Below are positions 31,266 through 39,350 of a stretch of 64,000 nt of DNA, in pieces (position 1 is the stretch's first letter; every line of letters starts with the position of its first letter). Source of the DNA: Falsiroseomonas sp051433195 (GTDB taxonomy: Bacteria > Pseudomonadota > Alphaproteobacteria > Acetobacterales > Acetobacteraceae); contig NZ_JBHMFT010000015.1 of NCBI RefSeq assembly GCF_051433195.1, positions 62,001-126,000 of the forward strand. The letters run 5' to 3'. The position numbers were made by a program, and so were the translations under genes. The notes under the pieces were generated by a model. That model worked only from the letters and a program-made list of their open reading frames with translations, was not told the origin of the DNA and did not search any database.

Positions 31266-32460
31266 GCGGGGCTCCGGCAGCCAGGGTTGTGGCGGGCACG
31301 GCGCCGGCGCCGGGAAAGGCGGCCGGTTGCGTCACGCGCTGGCCGCGGATCAGCGCCGCCATGCGGGTCCAGGTGAGGTCCCAGGAATTGGTGGCGAGCT
31401 GCGCATCGACGCGCGCCAGCCAGGCGGGGGAGGCCGCGCGCAGCAGGCGGTCGGCCTGCTCGGCCATCTCGGCGGCGGAGGACACCACCTCCACCAGCCC
31501 GGCCTCGCCATAGTCCCGCACCACGTCGACCACGGGGGTGGAGACCACCGGCAGGCCGGCCGCCAGGAATTCCGGCGTCTTGGTCGGGCTGATGAAGCGG
31601 GTGCTCTCGTTCAAGGCGAAGGGCATGAAGCCGAGGTCCCAATGCGCCAGGTAGGCCGGCAGCTCGTCGTAGCGACGGCCACCGAGCCAGTGCAGGTTCG
31701 GCGCCTGCGGCAGGCTCGCCGGGTCGATCTTCACCACCGGGCCGAGCATGACGAGCTGCAGGTCGGGCCGCAGCGCCGCCAGGCCGGCGACCAGGCCGAG
31801 GTCCATGCGCTCGTCGATCACGCCGAAGAAGCCCATGCGCGGGCGGGCGATGCCGGCCATCGACTCCGGCTCCGCCATCCCGCCACGGGCCCGGGCGAAA
31901 TGCGCCGTGTCGATCGAGGAGGGGAAGCAGCTGACGCGCGGGTGGCGGTCCCGCTTCGCCTCGTACAGGCTGCGGCCGCCGGTGAAGACCAGGTCGGCGC
32001 GCTCCAGCAGCCGGCGCTCCATGTCGAGCATGGCGGGCGGCGCGCCGCGGAAGGCGGAAAGCTCGTCCATGCAGTCATAGACCGTGACGTCCGGGCGCAG
32101 GTCGTCGGCGAAGGCCAGCGCCATCGGCGTGTAGAACCAGGCGACCAGGCGGCGGCCGGCGCGTTCCTCCAGCAGGTCGTCCAGCAGCGCGCGCTGCGCG
32201 GCCACGGCGTCGGTGCCGCGCGGCAGGATCGGGATGGCGCGGGTCACGCCGCCGGTTTCGGCGGACAGTTCGAGGCGCGGCACCTCGACGTCACGCTCCA
32301 GCGGTTCCTCGAAGAAGATGACCTCGTGGTCGCGGGCCGCGCGGGTCATCAGGTGCTGCGGGCGCTGGAAGACGAAATCCCAGCGCAGATGGGACAGGCA
32401 GAGCAGCACGGGCCGGGAATCACGCCCGCTGGAACGCGTGGGGGGTGCAGCCGTCTTCAT
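31258..32460 (-). CDS. Glycosyltransferase (GT4/TuaH-like)
   Basis: GT-B type transferase of about 400 residues. The N-terminal half opens with RPVLLCLSHLRWDFVFQRPQHLM, typical of the TuaH-like group found with galactofuranose genes, and continues with VTVYDCMDELSAF. The C-terminal nucleotide-sugar domain has GFFGVIDERMDLGLV, LQLVMLGPVVKI, LPAYLAHWDLGFMPFALNESTRFISPTKTPEFLAAGLPVVSTPV, in which the E of TPEFLAAG binds the donor. The ATG at 32460 is preferred over 32490. It is coupled to glf (eight-base overlap), so it may use UDP-galactofuranose, an inference. Confidence 0.88.
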   Translation of the reverse strand: MKTAAPPTRSSGRDSRPVLLCLSHLRWDFVFQRPQHLMTRAARDHEVIFFEEPLERDVEVPRLELSAETGGVTRAIPILPRGTDAVAAQRALLDDLLEERAGRRLVAWFYTPMALAFADDLRPDVTVYDCMDELSAFRGAPPAMLDMERRLLERADLVFTGGRSLYEAKRDRHPRVSCFPSSIDTAHFARARGGMAEPESMAGIARPRMGFFGVIDERMDLGLVAGLAALRPDLQLVMLGPVVKIDPASLPQAPNLHWLGGRRYDELPAYLAHWDLGFMPFALNESTRFISPTKTPEFLAAGLPVVSTPVVDVVRDYGEAGLVEVVSSAAEMAEQADRLLRAASPAWLARVDAQLATNSWDLTWTRMAALIRGQRVTQPAAFPGAGAVPATTLAAGAPHV

Positions 32461-32621
32461 TCTGGTCTCCTGTGACCAGCATCCGGGCAAACGACCAGTG
32501 TCGCGCGGCCTGATCCGCCGCTGCCCGTGTCCTGCTGGAAATCCTGATGGAGACCAAACGCGGTATGCTGCGGTGCAGTTGCAGCCGCCCGCGGAACGGC
32601 AGGTAATGCCTTATTCCTGCC
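32461..32621. other. Gap between glycosyltransferase and DUF1194 genes
   Basis: This 161-base gap separates two minus-strand genes and is the place for a promoter of the glycosyltransferase-glf pair. It is less GC-rich than its surroundings. I see no good promoter match, repeat or reading frame in it. Confidence 0.3.
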
Positions 32622-33347
32622 TTATACGCGCAGGGGTTGCTGCGGCAGGCCGGCAATTTCGCGGATCAGCTTGCGGCGGACAGCCTGGCCGAAATCGCCG
32701 AAATCCTCGGCGGCGATCATGAAGGCGCCGGGGCCGCCGATCACGCTTTCCCGGAAGTAGATGTCGAGCGGGATGGGCGGCCGGCGGCCGAAGGTGGGGC
32801 GGTCGTTCAGGATCGGCAGGCCGTTGATGGTGATGCCCTCCGCCACCGCGCGGTCGCGGGCTTCCTCCGCCGGCGGGCCGCTGTTGTTCACGCCGTCACC
32901 GGAGACGTCGATGACCTTGCGCGTCGCCTCGTAGGGGCAGCCATCCAGCATGCGGCGGGAGAAGTCGATGGCGCCCGAGATGGAGGTCCAGGACAGCGAG
33001 GCGAAGGGCGCCTCGTCCAGCGCCGTGGCCCAGGCTTCGGCCGCCTGCTGCGTGCCGATGCGGGTCCAGGGCAGCACCAGGCGCTGGTATTCGATGCCGG
33101 CCCATTCGACATAGGCGAGCGCGATGGAGCCCGTCATGCCGCCGCGGATCGCCTGGATCAGTTGGGCGTCGGTCAGCGCGGTGCGGTAGCCCAGGCGTTG
33201 CAGCCGCGCCTCGTCGGCGTCGACGGAGCGGCTGACATCGACCGCGAGGACCAGCGCGACATCGACCGGATCCTCGGCCCTGGCGCGGCCGGTGGGATGG
33301 AAGGCCGCCGCGGCACCGGCCGCGGCGAGAAGGGACCTGCGGCGCAT
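32622..33347 (-). CDS. DUF1194 secreted VWA-domain protein
   Basis: Exported protein of about 241 residues. The signal (MRRRSLLAAAGAAAAF) has an RRRS start that resembles a Tat signal. The mature part is a von Willebrand A-type fold with MIDAS residues in AVDVSRSVDADE (DxSxS), then SIALAYVEWAG, WTSISGAIDFSRRML and KVIDVSGDGVNNSGP, which matches DUF1194. The function is unknown; the fold usually binds a protein through a divalent metal. It lies between the glycosyltransferase/glf pair and the DegT aminotransferase but is not evidently part of either. The start at 33347 begins the signal peptide. Confidence 0.88.
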   Translation of the reverse strand: MRRRSLLAAAGAAAAFHPTGRARAEDPVDVALVLAVDVSRSVDADEARLQRLGYRTALTDAQLIQAIRGGMTGSIALAYVEWAGIEYQRLVLPWTRIGTQQAAEAWATALDEAPFASLSWTSISGAIDFSRRMLDGCPYEATRKVIDVSGDGVNNSGPPAEEARDRAVAEGITINGLPILNDRPTFGRRPPIPLDIYFRESVIGGPGAFMIAAEDFGDFGQAVRRKLIREIAGLPQQPLRV

Positions 33348-33457
33348 CGCGATCTCCCGGCTGCTTGACCGGACCATGCAACCGCACCGTGCAGCCCCGG
33401 TTCAAGCACCAAGAAATATATCTGCGCGAGGTCTTGCCGGCCTGGCCCGGCGGCCAG

Positions 33458-34618
33458 TCAGGCGGCGCCGGCCACGGCGTCGACCACCCGCGCGACCTCG
33501 GCCTCGGTCAGGTAGGGGTGCATGGGCAGCGACAGGATGCGCTGGCACAGCGCTTCCGACACTGGCAGCCCCGGCGCGCCGGCCGCGATGCCCTCGGCAT
33601 GCGCGGCGGCATAGGCCGGCTGGCGGTGCAGGGACTTCGGATAGTAGATCGCGGTCGGCACCCCGGCCGCCTTGCAGGCCGCCTGCACCCGGCCGCGGGC
33701 GGCCTCGTCGGGCAGCAGGATGGAGTACAGGCCAAAGGCATGGCCCGGCTCCATCGCCGGCACCTGCACCCGTGCGGCGAGACCGGCGTGGTACTGCGCG
33801 GCGATGCGGGTGCGGGCGGCCAGCTCATCCGCCAGCAGCGGCAGCTTGGCCAGCAGGATGGCGGCCTGCATGGTGTCGAGCCGCCCGTTCATGCCGGTGC
33901 GTTCCACCTCGTAGCGGGTGCGGCCCTCGCCATGGGTGCGCAGGCTGCGCCACAGCTCGGCGCGGTCGGCGTCGTCCGTCAGCAGCGCGCCGCCATCGCC
34001 GTAGCAGCCCAGCGTCTTGGTCGGATAGAAGCTGAGCGCCGTGGCGTGGCCCCAGCGGCCGAGCCGCTTGCCATCCAGCGAGGCGCCGAAGGCCTGGGCG
34101 GCATCGTCCAGCGCGAACAGGCCCTTCGTGGCGCACAGCGCCTCGATCGCCGGCCAATCCGCCGGCAGGCCGAACAGGTCGACGCCGATGACGGCGCGCG
34201 GCCGCAGCCTTCCCTCGGCCTCGACCAGCGCGATGCGGCGCGCCAGGTCGGCGAGGTCGATGTTGAAGCTCAGCGGGTCGACATCGACGAAGATGGGCGT
34301 GGCCCCCAGCACCAGCGGCACCTCCGCGGTGGCGGTGTAGGTGAAGGCGGGCAGGAACACCGCGTCGCCGCGTCCGATCCCCTGCCCCATCATGGCGATC
34401 TGCAGCGCATCGGTGCCGGAGGAGACGCCGACGGCATGGGCGCAGCCGGCGAAGTCGGCGAGCTTCTGCTCCAGCTCCACCACCTCCGGGCCGTTGATGA
34501 AGCGGCCGCCATCCAGCACCGAGGCCAGGCGCCGGTCGATCTCGGCGCGGATCAGCGCCTGCTGCGCCTTCATGTCGAACAGGGCGATGGGCGGGCTGGC
34601 GGGGGAGATGGTGTTCAT
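33458..34618 (-). CDS. DegT/DnrJ/EryC1/StrS-type sugar aminotransferase
   Basis: PLP-dependent aminotransferase of 386 residues that adds an amino group to a keto-sugar nucleotide, giving an amino sugar for polysaccharide. The PLP lysine is K201 (SFYPTKTLGCYGDGG), the cofactor aspartate D171/D172 in ALDDAAQAFGA, and the phosphate site SSGTDAL at 67-73. The substrate-facing FTYTATAEVPLVLGATPIFVDVD block is normal. The first ATG is at 34681, but the frame from 34618 fits the family. The companion dehydratase or dehydrogenase that would make the keto-sugar is not in the window. Confidence 0.93.
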   Translation of the reverse strand: MNTISPASPPIALFDMKAQQALIRAEIDRRLASVLDGGRFINGPEVVELEQKLADFAGCAHAVGVSSGTDALQIAMMGQGIGRGDAVFLPAFTYTATAEVPLVLGATPIFVDVDPLSFNIDLADLARRIALVEAEGRLRPRAVIGVDLFGLPADWPAIEALCATKGLFALDDAAQAFGASLDGKRLGRWGHATALSFYPTKTLGCYGDGGALLTDDADRAELWRSLRTHGEGRTRYEVERTGMNGRLDTMQAAILLAKLPLLADELAARTRIAAQYHAGLAARVQVPAMEPGHAFGLYSILLPDEAARGRVQAACKAAGVPTAIYYPKSLHRQPAYAAAHAEGIAAGAPGLPVSEALCQRILSLPMHPYLTEAEVARVVDAVAGAA

Positions 34619-34727
34619 GGAGGTCCGTCGTTCGTGCCGTGGCGCCTTCCTTAGCCCTGGCCCGCGGCCACGGCCAATCACCGGGCGTTTCGCCGCTTTG
34701 CCGGGACGCGATCCGCCAGAACGCGAA

Positions 34728-34758
34728 ACGCGCGCCCGGCGATGTGCCGGACGCGCGT
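34728..34758 (-). terminator. Strong hairpin after the PEP-CTERM gene
   Basis: On the minus strand acgcgcgt-ccggc (34758-34746) pairs with gccgg-gcgcgcgt (34740-34728) around the 5-base loop acatc, giving a 13-base stem with one G-T pair. It starts 32 bases after the stop of the PEP-CTERM gene and is followed by ttt, as in a Rho-independent terminator, though the T-run is short. Confidence 0.65.
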
Positions 34759-34789
34759 CCCTGAAGTCACGTCAGCCAGGGGCCGAAGG

Positions 34790-35323
34790 TCAGGCCTTCT
34801 TGGCCCGCGCGCGGCGCACCAGGCCAAGGCCCAGCAGGCCGGCACCGAACAGCGCCAGGGACGCCGGCTCCGGCACCGCGACGGCATCGACCGTCGCCGA
34901 GAACGAAGTCACCGGCGACGAGAAGCCGGTCTGGGTGGAGAACACGAAGTTCGCCTGCGTCGGGTCATAGCCGGTCAGCGTCACGGTGCCGGTGCCGATG
35001 ATGTCAACCGCGCCGGGCGTGCTGCCGACGGTGGTCGCCGTGGCGCCCGGGTTGAGCGTGAAGGTGGAGGTCAGGCCGGCATTGCTGACCGTGAAGACCT
35101 GGCCGGACGACACCGTCGGGGCGAGGGTGATGTTGCTGAGTTCCACGCAGCCGAAGCAGGTGCCGAGACCAGAGAAGGTGCCGGTGCTGACGAACAGGGA
35201 GCCGTTCGAGGGAAAGCTGATCGAGGTCGGGGTGACGGTGTTGACGCCAACGATGGACAGCGTGCTGCCCGGCGCGATCGGCCCGGCGAGGGCGGGTGCT
35301 GCCGCGAGTGCGACGGCTGCCAC
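34790..35323 (-). CDS. PEP-CTERM sorting-domain protein (XrtA substrate)
   Basis: Small secreted protein with a C-terminal exosortase signal: VPEPAS, a hydrophobic helix (LALFGAGLLGLGLV) and a basic end (RRARAKKA). The middle (about 35-145) is a Ser/Thr/Gly-rich beta-type sequence with one CFGC pair and no enzyme motif, so it is likely a structural or matrix protein. From the GTG at 35323 the signal peptide would lack its positive residues and has no ribosome site. Reading ten codons further upstream gives KKALLGAV before it, preceded by AAGGA, but the only candidate starts there are ACG codons (35351-35353 or 35345-35347). The gene has its own sigma-54 promoter and terminator. Confidence 0.85.
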   Translation of the reverse strand: MAAVALAAAPALAGPIAPGSTLSIVGVNTVTPTSISFPSNGSLFVSTGTFSGLGTCFGCVELSNITLAPTVSSGQVFTVSNAGLTSTFTLNPGATATTVGSTPGAVDIIGTGTVTLTGYDPTQANFVFSTQTGFSSPVTSFSATVDAVAVPEPASLALFGAGLLGLGLVRRARAKKA

Positions 35324-35405
35324 GGCGCCGAGGAGAGCCTTCTTCGTGGTCGTAAGTCCTTATCCATTTGGCCGCCACAGGGATCGGGCGGTGCTGTCCT
35401 AACTT

Positions 35406-35421
35406 AGCAAGGGGCGTGCCA
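35406..35421 (-). promoter_or_regulatory. Sigma-54 (-24/-12) promoter of the PEP-CTERM gene
   Basis: On the minus strand the sequence TGGCACGCCCCTTGCT matches the sigma-54 consensus TGGCACG-N4-TTGCW at every fixed position, with the required ten bases between GG and GC. Transcription would start near 35394, about 40 bases before the putative start region. The PrsR activator encoded at 49.9 kb has the GAFTGA loop that contacts sigma-54. Confidence 0.85.
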
Positions 35422-35595
35422 GGCAACCAAGCTATTGATTTCAAACGAAAAAACAGACTGTTGCCTGAGGATACTCCAGTCCGTGTAAGATTGTCCGACC
35501 GGTCCGCGACGCGCGCTGATACTGCAATGAAGGCTTGTCGTGATCGCGGAGGTGGACATTCCGTGGACCGATGCAACCATTACGCATCGGTGACT
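35422..35595. promoter_or_regulatory. Upstream region of the sigma-54 promoter
   Basis: This AT-richer stretch between xrtA and the sigma-54 promoter has no gene. It is the place where an enhancer-binding protein would bind. The 8-base palindrome gaccggtc at 35497-35504, about 80 bases upstream of the -24 element, is a candidate half of such a site; no second copy was recognised. Confidence 0.3.
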
Positions 35596-37080
35596 TCAAC
35601 GACCCTTGGACAGTCCTGCCGCTTCCATCGCGAGGCCTTCGGCCTGGGCGGCCAGCACGCGGCGCAGGGCCTGGCTGGGCGGTGTGCCGGCTTCAGCGGC
35701 GGGCAGGAACTCGACAACCGCGAGCACCGGCGCCGCACTGCCGCCGCGCAGGCTGGACAGCGCCTGGGCGAGGCGTGAGCGCAGCCCGTCCCCGGCCGGT
35801 TGGCCGTCGCGCCAGGCGGCGACCGCGGTGAGGGCCGGGCGGCCGGGTTCCTGCCGCGCCTGCCAGGCCATGCCCGGCGCGTTGACGTTGAAGGCCAGCG
35901 CCGCATCGTCCACCGCATCCAGCGCGGCACGCCGGGCGGCGGCGATCACGCCCCAGTTGGCGGCAGGATCGAATACCACAAGACGCGCCGTTGCCGTGCC
36001 CTCCGCGCAGCGCAGTGCCAGCCCCTCGGCCGTGCAGCCTTCCGCGGCGCCGAGCGTGGTGGGGATGACGCGCGGCGCGGTGACGGCGGCATCCAGCTGC
36101 GCGGCGGCCAGAGGGCCAATGCCGGCCAGCCCGGCCACCACCACCGCGGCCGCCACGCCGCCGCCGGTGGCGCGCGGCGCGGGCCGCAGCGGAGCCAGCG
36201 CATCCGTATCACGGGCCGGCTCGCCGGCGTCCTCGCGGAACGGCAGGCCGGCCAGGACCAGCAGCAGCAGCACGACGGAGAAGAAGCCCCAGCCATAGAC
36301 CAGGTGATCGGCCGCCGCCGCTTCGGCGCTGCCGAGGTAGTGGCCGTAAAGCACGATGCCGAGGGCCCGCAGGCCGTTCGCCAGCACCGGCACCACCAGT
36401 GCCAGGACCATGACGATGGCCCGCCGGCCGGGGCTGCGGAACATCACCAGCGCGTACAGCGCGCCGAAGGCCAGCGCCGCGATCAGGAAGCGCAGCCCGG
36501 CGCAGGCCTCGGCCACCAGGAAGGTGCCGGAGGGGATCTCGATGATCAGCCCGTCGATGTAGTGGGGGATGCCGGTGACCCGCAGGCCCACCTCGATCAT
36601 CCGCAGGGTCAGGTCCTGCAGCATCGGGGTCAGGAATTCGCCGAACGGCACCAGGAAAACCAGGTAGGCGAGCGGCCCGGCCATCGCCAGTGCGATGCGC
36701 CAGCCGAGGGTCGCGAGCACCAGCACCCAGACCAGCCCGATGAGGACCAGCTGCCGGCCTTCCATGATGCCGAGGCGTTCCGCCACCAGCCAGGCCACGG
36801 CCCCGCCCAGCGCCGGCAGCGCCAGCAGCAGGCTGGGCCGCGGTCGCAGCGTTGCCAAACGCTCGCGCCGCGACCACGCCAGCCAGGCGGCGATGGGCAG
36901 CACCAGCCAGCAATGCGTGTAGGCGGCGGACCGGTCCCAGGTCGCGACCGCCGCGGTGACTTCCGTCTGGAACAGCAGGCCGAGCGCGAGCAGGCCCAGC
37001 GCGAGGCCGGCCAGCGGCAGCGTCCAGGCCCCCTGCGCGGCCACCGCCGGGCGGTTGGGGCTGCGCAGCATCATGTTCAT
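35596..37080 (-). CDS. xrtA: Exosortase A with C-terminal periplasmic extension
   Basis: Inner-membrane transpeptidase-like protease that cuts the PEP-CTERM signal and is thought to join the protein to a cell-surface acceptor. The 494-residue protein has about eight hydrophobic segments. The catalytic residues lie in the family motifs: C193 in AEACAGLRFL, R238 in PVLANGLRAL and H259 in ADHLVYGWGFF. After the last membrane helix (about 303-325) a periplasmic domain of about 165 residues follows, as in exosortases fused to an EpsI-like (DUF3485) module; I could not confirm that domain. It is the last gene of the nine-gene operon and overlaps the preceding glycosyltransferase by four bases. Confidence 0.93.
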   Translation of the reverse strand: MNMMLRSPNRPAVAAQGAWTLPLAGLALGLLALGLLFQTEVTAAVATWDRSAAYTHCWLVLPIAAWLAWSRRERLATLRPRPSLLLALPALGGAVAWLVAERLGIMEGRQLVLIGLVWVLVLATLGWRIALAMAGPLAYLVFLVPFGEFLTPMLQDLTLRMIEVGLRVTGIPHYIDGLIIEIPSGTFLVAEACAGLRFLIAALAFGALYALVMFRSPGRRAIVMVLALVVPVLANGLRALGIVLYGHYLGSAEAAAADHLVYGWGFFSVVLLLLVLAGLPFREDAGEPARDTDALAPLRPAPRATGGGVAAAVVVAGLAGIGPLAAAQLDAAVTAPRVIPTTLGAAEGCTAEGLALRCAEGTATARLVVFDPAANWGVIAAARRAALDAVDDAALAFNVNAPGMAWQARQEPGRPALTAVAAWRDGQPAGDGLRSRLAQALSSLRGGSAAPVLAVVEFLPAAEAGTPPSQALRRVLAAQAEGLAMEAAGLSKGR

Positions 37081-38315
37081 GCGAAGGCCCGCCTCGGTGC
37101 GGCCGCATCCGGCGCCATCACCGCATCCAGGCGGCGCAGCGTGGCGCGCCAGTCATGCGCCTCCGTCACCGCCGCGCGGGCACGGGCGCCGAGGCCGGGG
37201 TGGCGGCCAGCCAGCACGTCCAGCACGTTGTCGGCCATCGCGGCAGCGCCTTCGGCCACCAGGATGTCGCGGCCTGGCAGGGCGCGGACGCCCTCGAAGG
37301 CCTCCGGGGAGGCGACGACGGGGCGCGCCAGGGCCATCGCCTCCAGCACCTTGTTCTGGATGCCACGGGCGATGCGCAGCGGCGCGACGGAAACCGCGCC
37401 ATGGGCGATCCAGGGCTGGATGCGCGGCACGCCGCCGGACACGTGCACGCCGGGCAGCGCCGCCAGCGCGCGGACGGCCGGGGTGGGGTTGGCGCCGACG
37501 ATGTGGAACTCGGCCTGCGGCGCGGCGTCGCGCAGCAGCGGCATCACCTCCTGCGCGAACCAGGCGACGGCCTCGATGTTCGGGCGGTAGTCCATGGTGC
37601 CGGTGAAGACGATGGGCAGGGTGCCGGCCGCGTAGGGGCTGGAGCCCGGCTGCTGCGGGTCGTAGGCGGAAAGATCGACGCCGTTGTCGACATGGTCGAT
37701 GCGCGAGGCGGCTTCCGGCGCCATGGCGCGGAACTGCGCGGCCTCGGCGGCGGAGACGAACAGCGTGCGGTCGAAGGCGGCGGCGGCGCGGCGTTCGAAG
37801 GCGAGCAGGGTCCGCGCCTCCCGCGCCCACACCTGGCGCATCGGCGGCTTCGCGTCGGCGGCATAGGCGCGCCACTTCTCCGAATCCACGTCGACCATGT
37901 CGAGCACCCGGCGCAGGCCGGGGCGCTGGGCGGCCGGCGTCATGACGTAGGGCGCCATGGCGGAGGAATAGACGAACACCGCGTCATGCGTGCCGGCCGC
38001 CAGATGCGCCTGCGTCCAGTCCCACAGCCCGGCCTCGCGGAACCAGCCGAGGCTGAGCGGCTGGCCCGGGCGGCAGCGCAGGATGGCGCGCAGCGCGGCC
38101 TGGCGCCGTGTGCCGGTGCGCCGCGCCTCGACGCTGGCGCAGCGCGTGCGCAGCGTGGGCAGGTGGTCGAGATCCGCCGGATCATCCACCAGGCAGCCGA
38201 GATCGATCTCCCAATCCTGCGCCAGGCGGTCCAGCATGTGCCAGGCGCGGATCTTGTCGCCCTTGTCGGGCGGGTACGGGATGCGGTGGCACAGGAACAG
38301 CAGACGTTTTGCCAT
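37077..38315 (-). CDS. XrtA-associated sugar transferase (TIGR03087-like)
   Basis: GT-B glycosyltransferase of 412 residues, of the type found only in PEP-CTERM/exosortase loci. The start, RLLFLCHRIPYPPDKGDKIR, and the C-terminal HGAVSVAPLRIARGIQNKVLEAMALARPVVAS (donor-binding E in KVLEAMA) are the family marks; VFTGTMDYRPNIEAV begins the second domain. It is cytosolic or membrane-associated and adds a sugar during repeat-unit assembly. It overlaps xrtA by four bases and femAB by one. Confidence 0.92.
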   Translation of the reverse strand: MAKRLLFLCHRIPYPPDKGDKIRAWHMLDRLAQDWEIDLGCLVDDPADLDHLPTLRTRCASVEARRTGTRRQAALRAILRCRPGQPLSLGWFREAGLWDWTQAHLAAGTHDAVFVYSSAMAPYVMTPAAQRPGLRRVLDMVDVDSEKWRAYAADAKPPMRQVWAREARTLLAFERRAAAAFDRTLFVSAAEAAQFRAMAPEAASRIDHVDNGVDLSAYDPQQPGSSPYAAGTLPIVFTGTMDYRPNIEAVAWFAQEVMPLLRDAAPQAEFHIVGANPTPAVRALAALPGVHVSGGVPRIQPWIAHGAVSVAPLRIARGIQNKVLEAMALARPVVASPEAFEGVRALPGRDILVAEGAAAMADNVLDVLAGRHPGLGARARAAVTEAHDWRATLRRLDAVMAPDAAAPRRAFA

Positions 38316-39346
38316 CAGCCGAGACCCCGCACGATGCGCGGCCCGATGACGTTGGCCAGTTGCAGCGGCAGCTTGCGCCAGGCCGCGATCATCAGCTTGA
38401 ACTTCGGGTTGGACGGGTTGTTCTCCGACAGCTTCGCGCCTTCGCGCAGCTGGTAGCAGTAGTGCAGCGGCTGCGCCTCGAACCCCCAGTTGCGCTTGAA
38501 GTCGAAGGCGCCGGTGTTGGCCTTGCTGCGGCCGAAGTCGAACAGCCGCGCGCCACGTTCCGCGCCGGCGCGGCGCATGACTTCCCAGTACAGGAAATCG
38601 TTGCCGGCCAGGCCGCGCGCTTCCGGCGTTCCGCCGCCGTAGTAGGGCAGCACTTCCTCCCGGAAGTGGAAGTTCAGCACGGCGGCGACCGGCTTGTCCT
38701 CGTGCAGCACCGTCGTGACGTCATGCGCGTCGGGAAATGCCTCGCCCAGCAGCCGAAAATACTTCTCGGAGAAGACCGGCGTGCCAAGCGCGTGCACCAT
38801 GCGGGCATAGACGTGGTGCAGCCGCCGCGTGTCACGGTCCGACACGCTGGTCAGGCCGTTGGCGATGCCCTTGCGCACCATGGCGCGCTGCTTGCGCGGG
38901 ATCGCCTTCATGTCGGCATCGGCATCGCCGGTGATGGCGCGGCGGAAGGTGTAGTGCAGCGCCGGCCGTTCGTCCCAGCCTTCGTCGGCGGCGTCGCGGC
39001 GGCGGAATTCCAGGCTGGGCACGCCGGTGCGGCGCATCAGGTCGCGGGCATGCGATTCAAGAAGCTGGGCTGCTTCGGGCGTGGCGGCGACGGGGCCGCC
39101 ATAGACGCAGAAGGGGGTCGAGATCAGCGCATCGCCGAACAGCAGCGTCTTCATCCGCGCCAGCGGCAGCACGCCGACGATGGCGCCATCCTGTTCCGCA
39201 TAGGCGTAGTGCGTGCGATGGCCGAAGGCGCGTTCGATGACGTGGCGCCAGGGCGCCAGGTGGAAGAAGGTGGCCTCCGGCGTCGCCTGCACGAAGGCAT
39301 CCCAGGCCGGCTCGGCGCCGGCGTCGAGTTCACGGATCCGCAGCAT
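38315..39346 (-). CDS. FemAB-like protein of XrtA systems (TIGR03019-like)
   Basis: Protein of 343 residues with two GNAT-like FemAB domains. Visible blocks are FFHLAPWRHVIERAFGHRTHYAYAEQ, ISTPFCVYGGP, MVRKGIANGL and LYWEVMRRAGAERGARLFDFGRSKANTGAFDFKRNWGFE, the last being characteristic of the exosortase-linked subfamily. FemAB enzymes transfer amino acids from aminoacyl-tRNA; the subfamily may modify the polysaccharide, a role not shown experimentally. ATG at 39346 is chosen; earlier in-frame ATGs lie inside the deacetylase gene. Confidence 0.92.
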   Translation of the reverse strand: MLRIRELDAGAEPAWDAFVQATPEATFFHLAPWRHVIERAFGHRTHYAYAEQDGAIVGVLPLARMKTLLFGDALISTPFCVYGGPVAATPEAAQLLESHARDLMRRTGVPSLEFRRRDAADEGWDERPALHYTFRRAITGDADADMKAIPRKQRAMVRKGIANGLTSVSDRDTRRLHHVYARMVHALGTPVFSEKYFRLLGEAFPDAHDVTTVLHEDKPVAAVLNFHFREEVLPYYGGGTPEARGLAGNDFLYWEVMRRAGAERGARLFDFGRSKANTGAFDFKRNWGFEAQPLHYCYQLREGAKLSENNPSNPKFKLMIAAWRKLPLQLANVIGPRIVRGLG

Positions 39347-39350
39347 GGGC

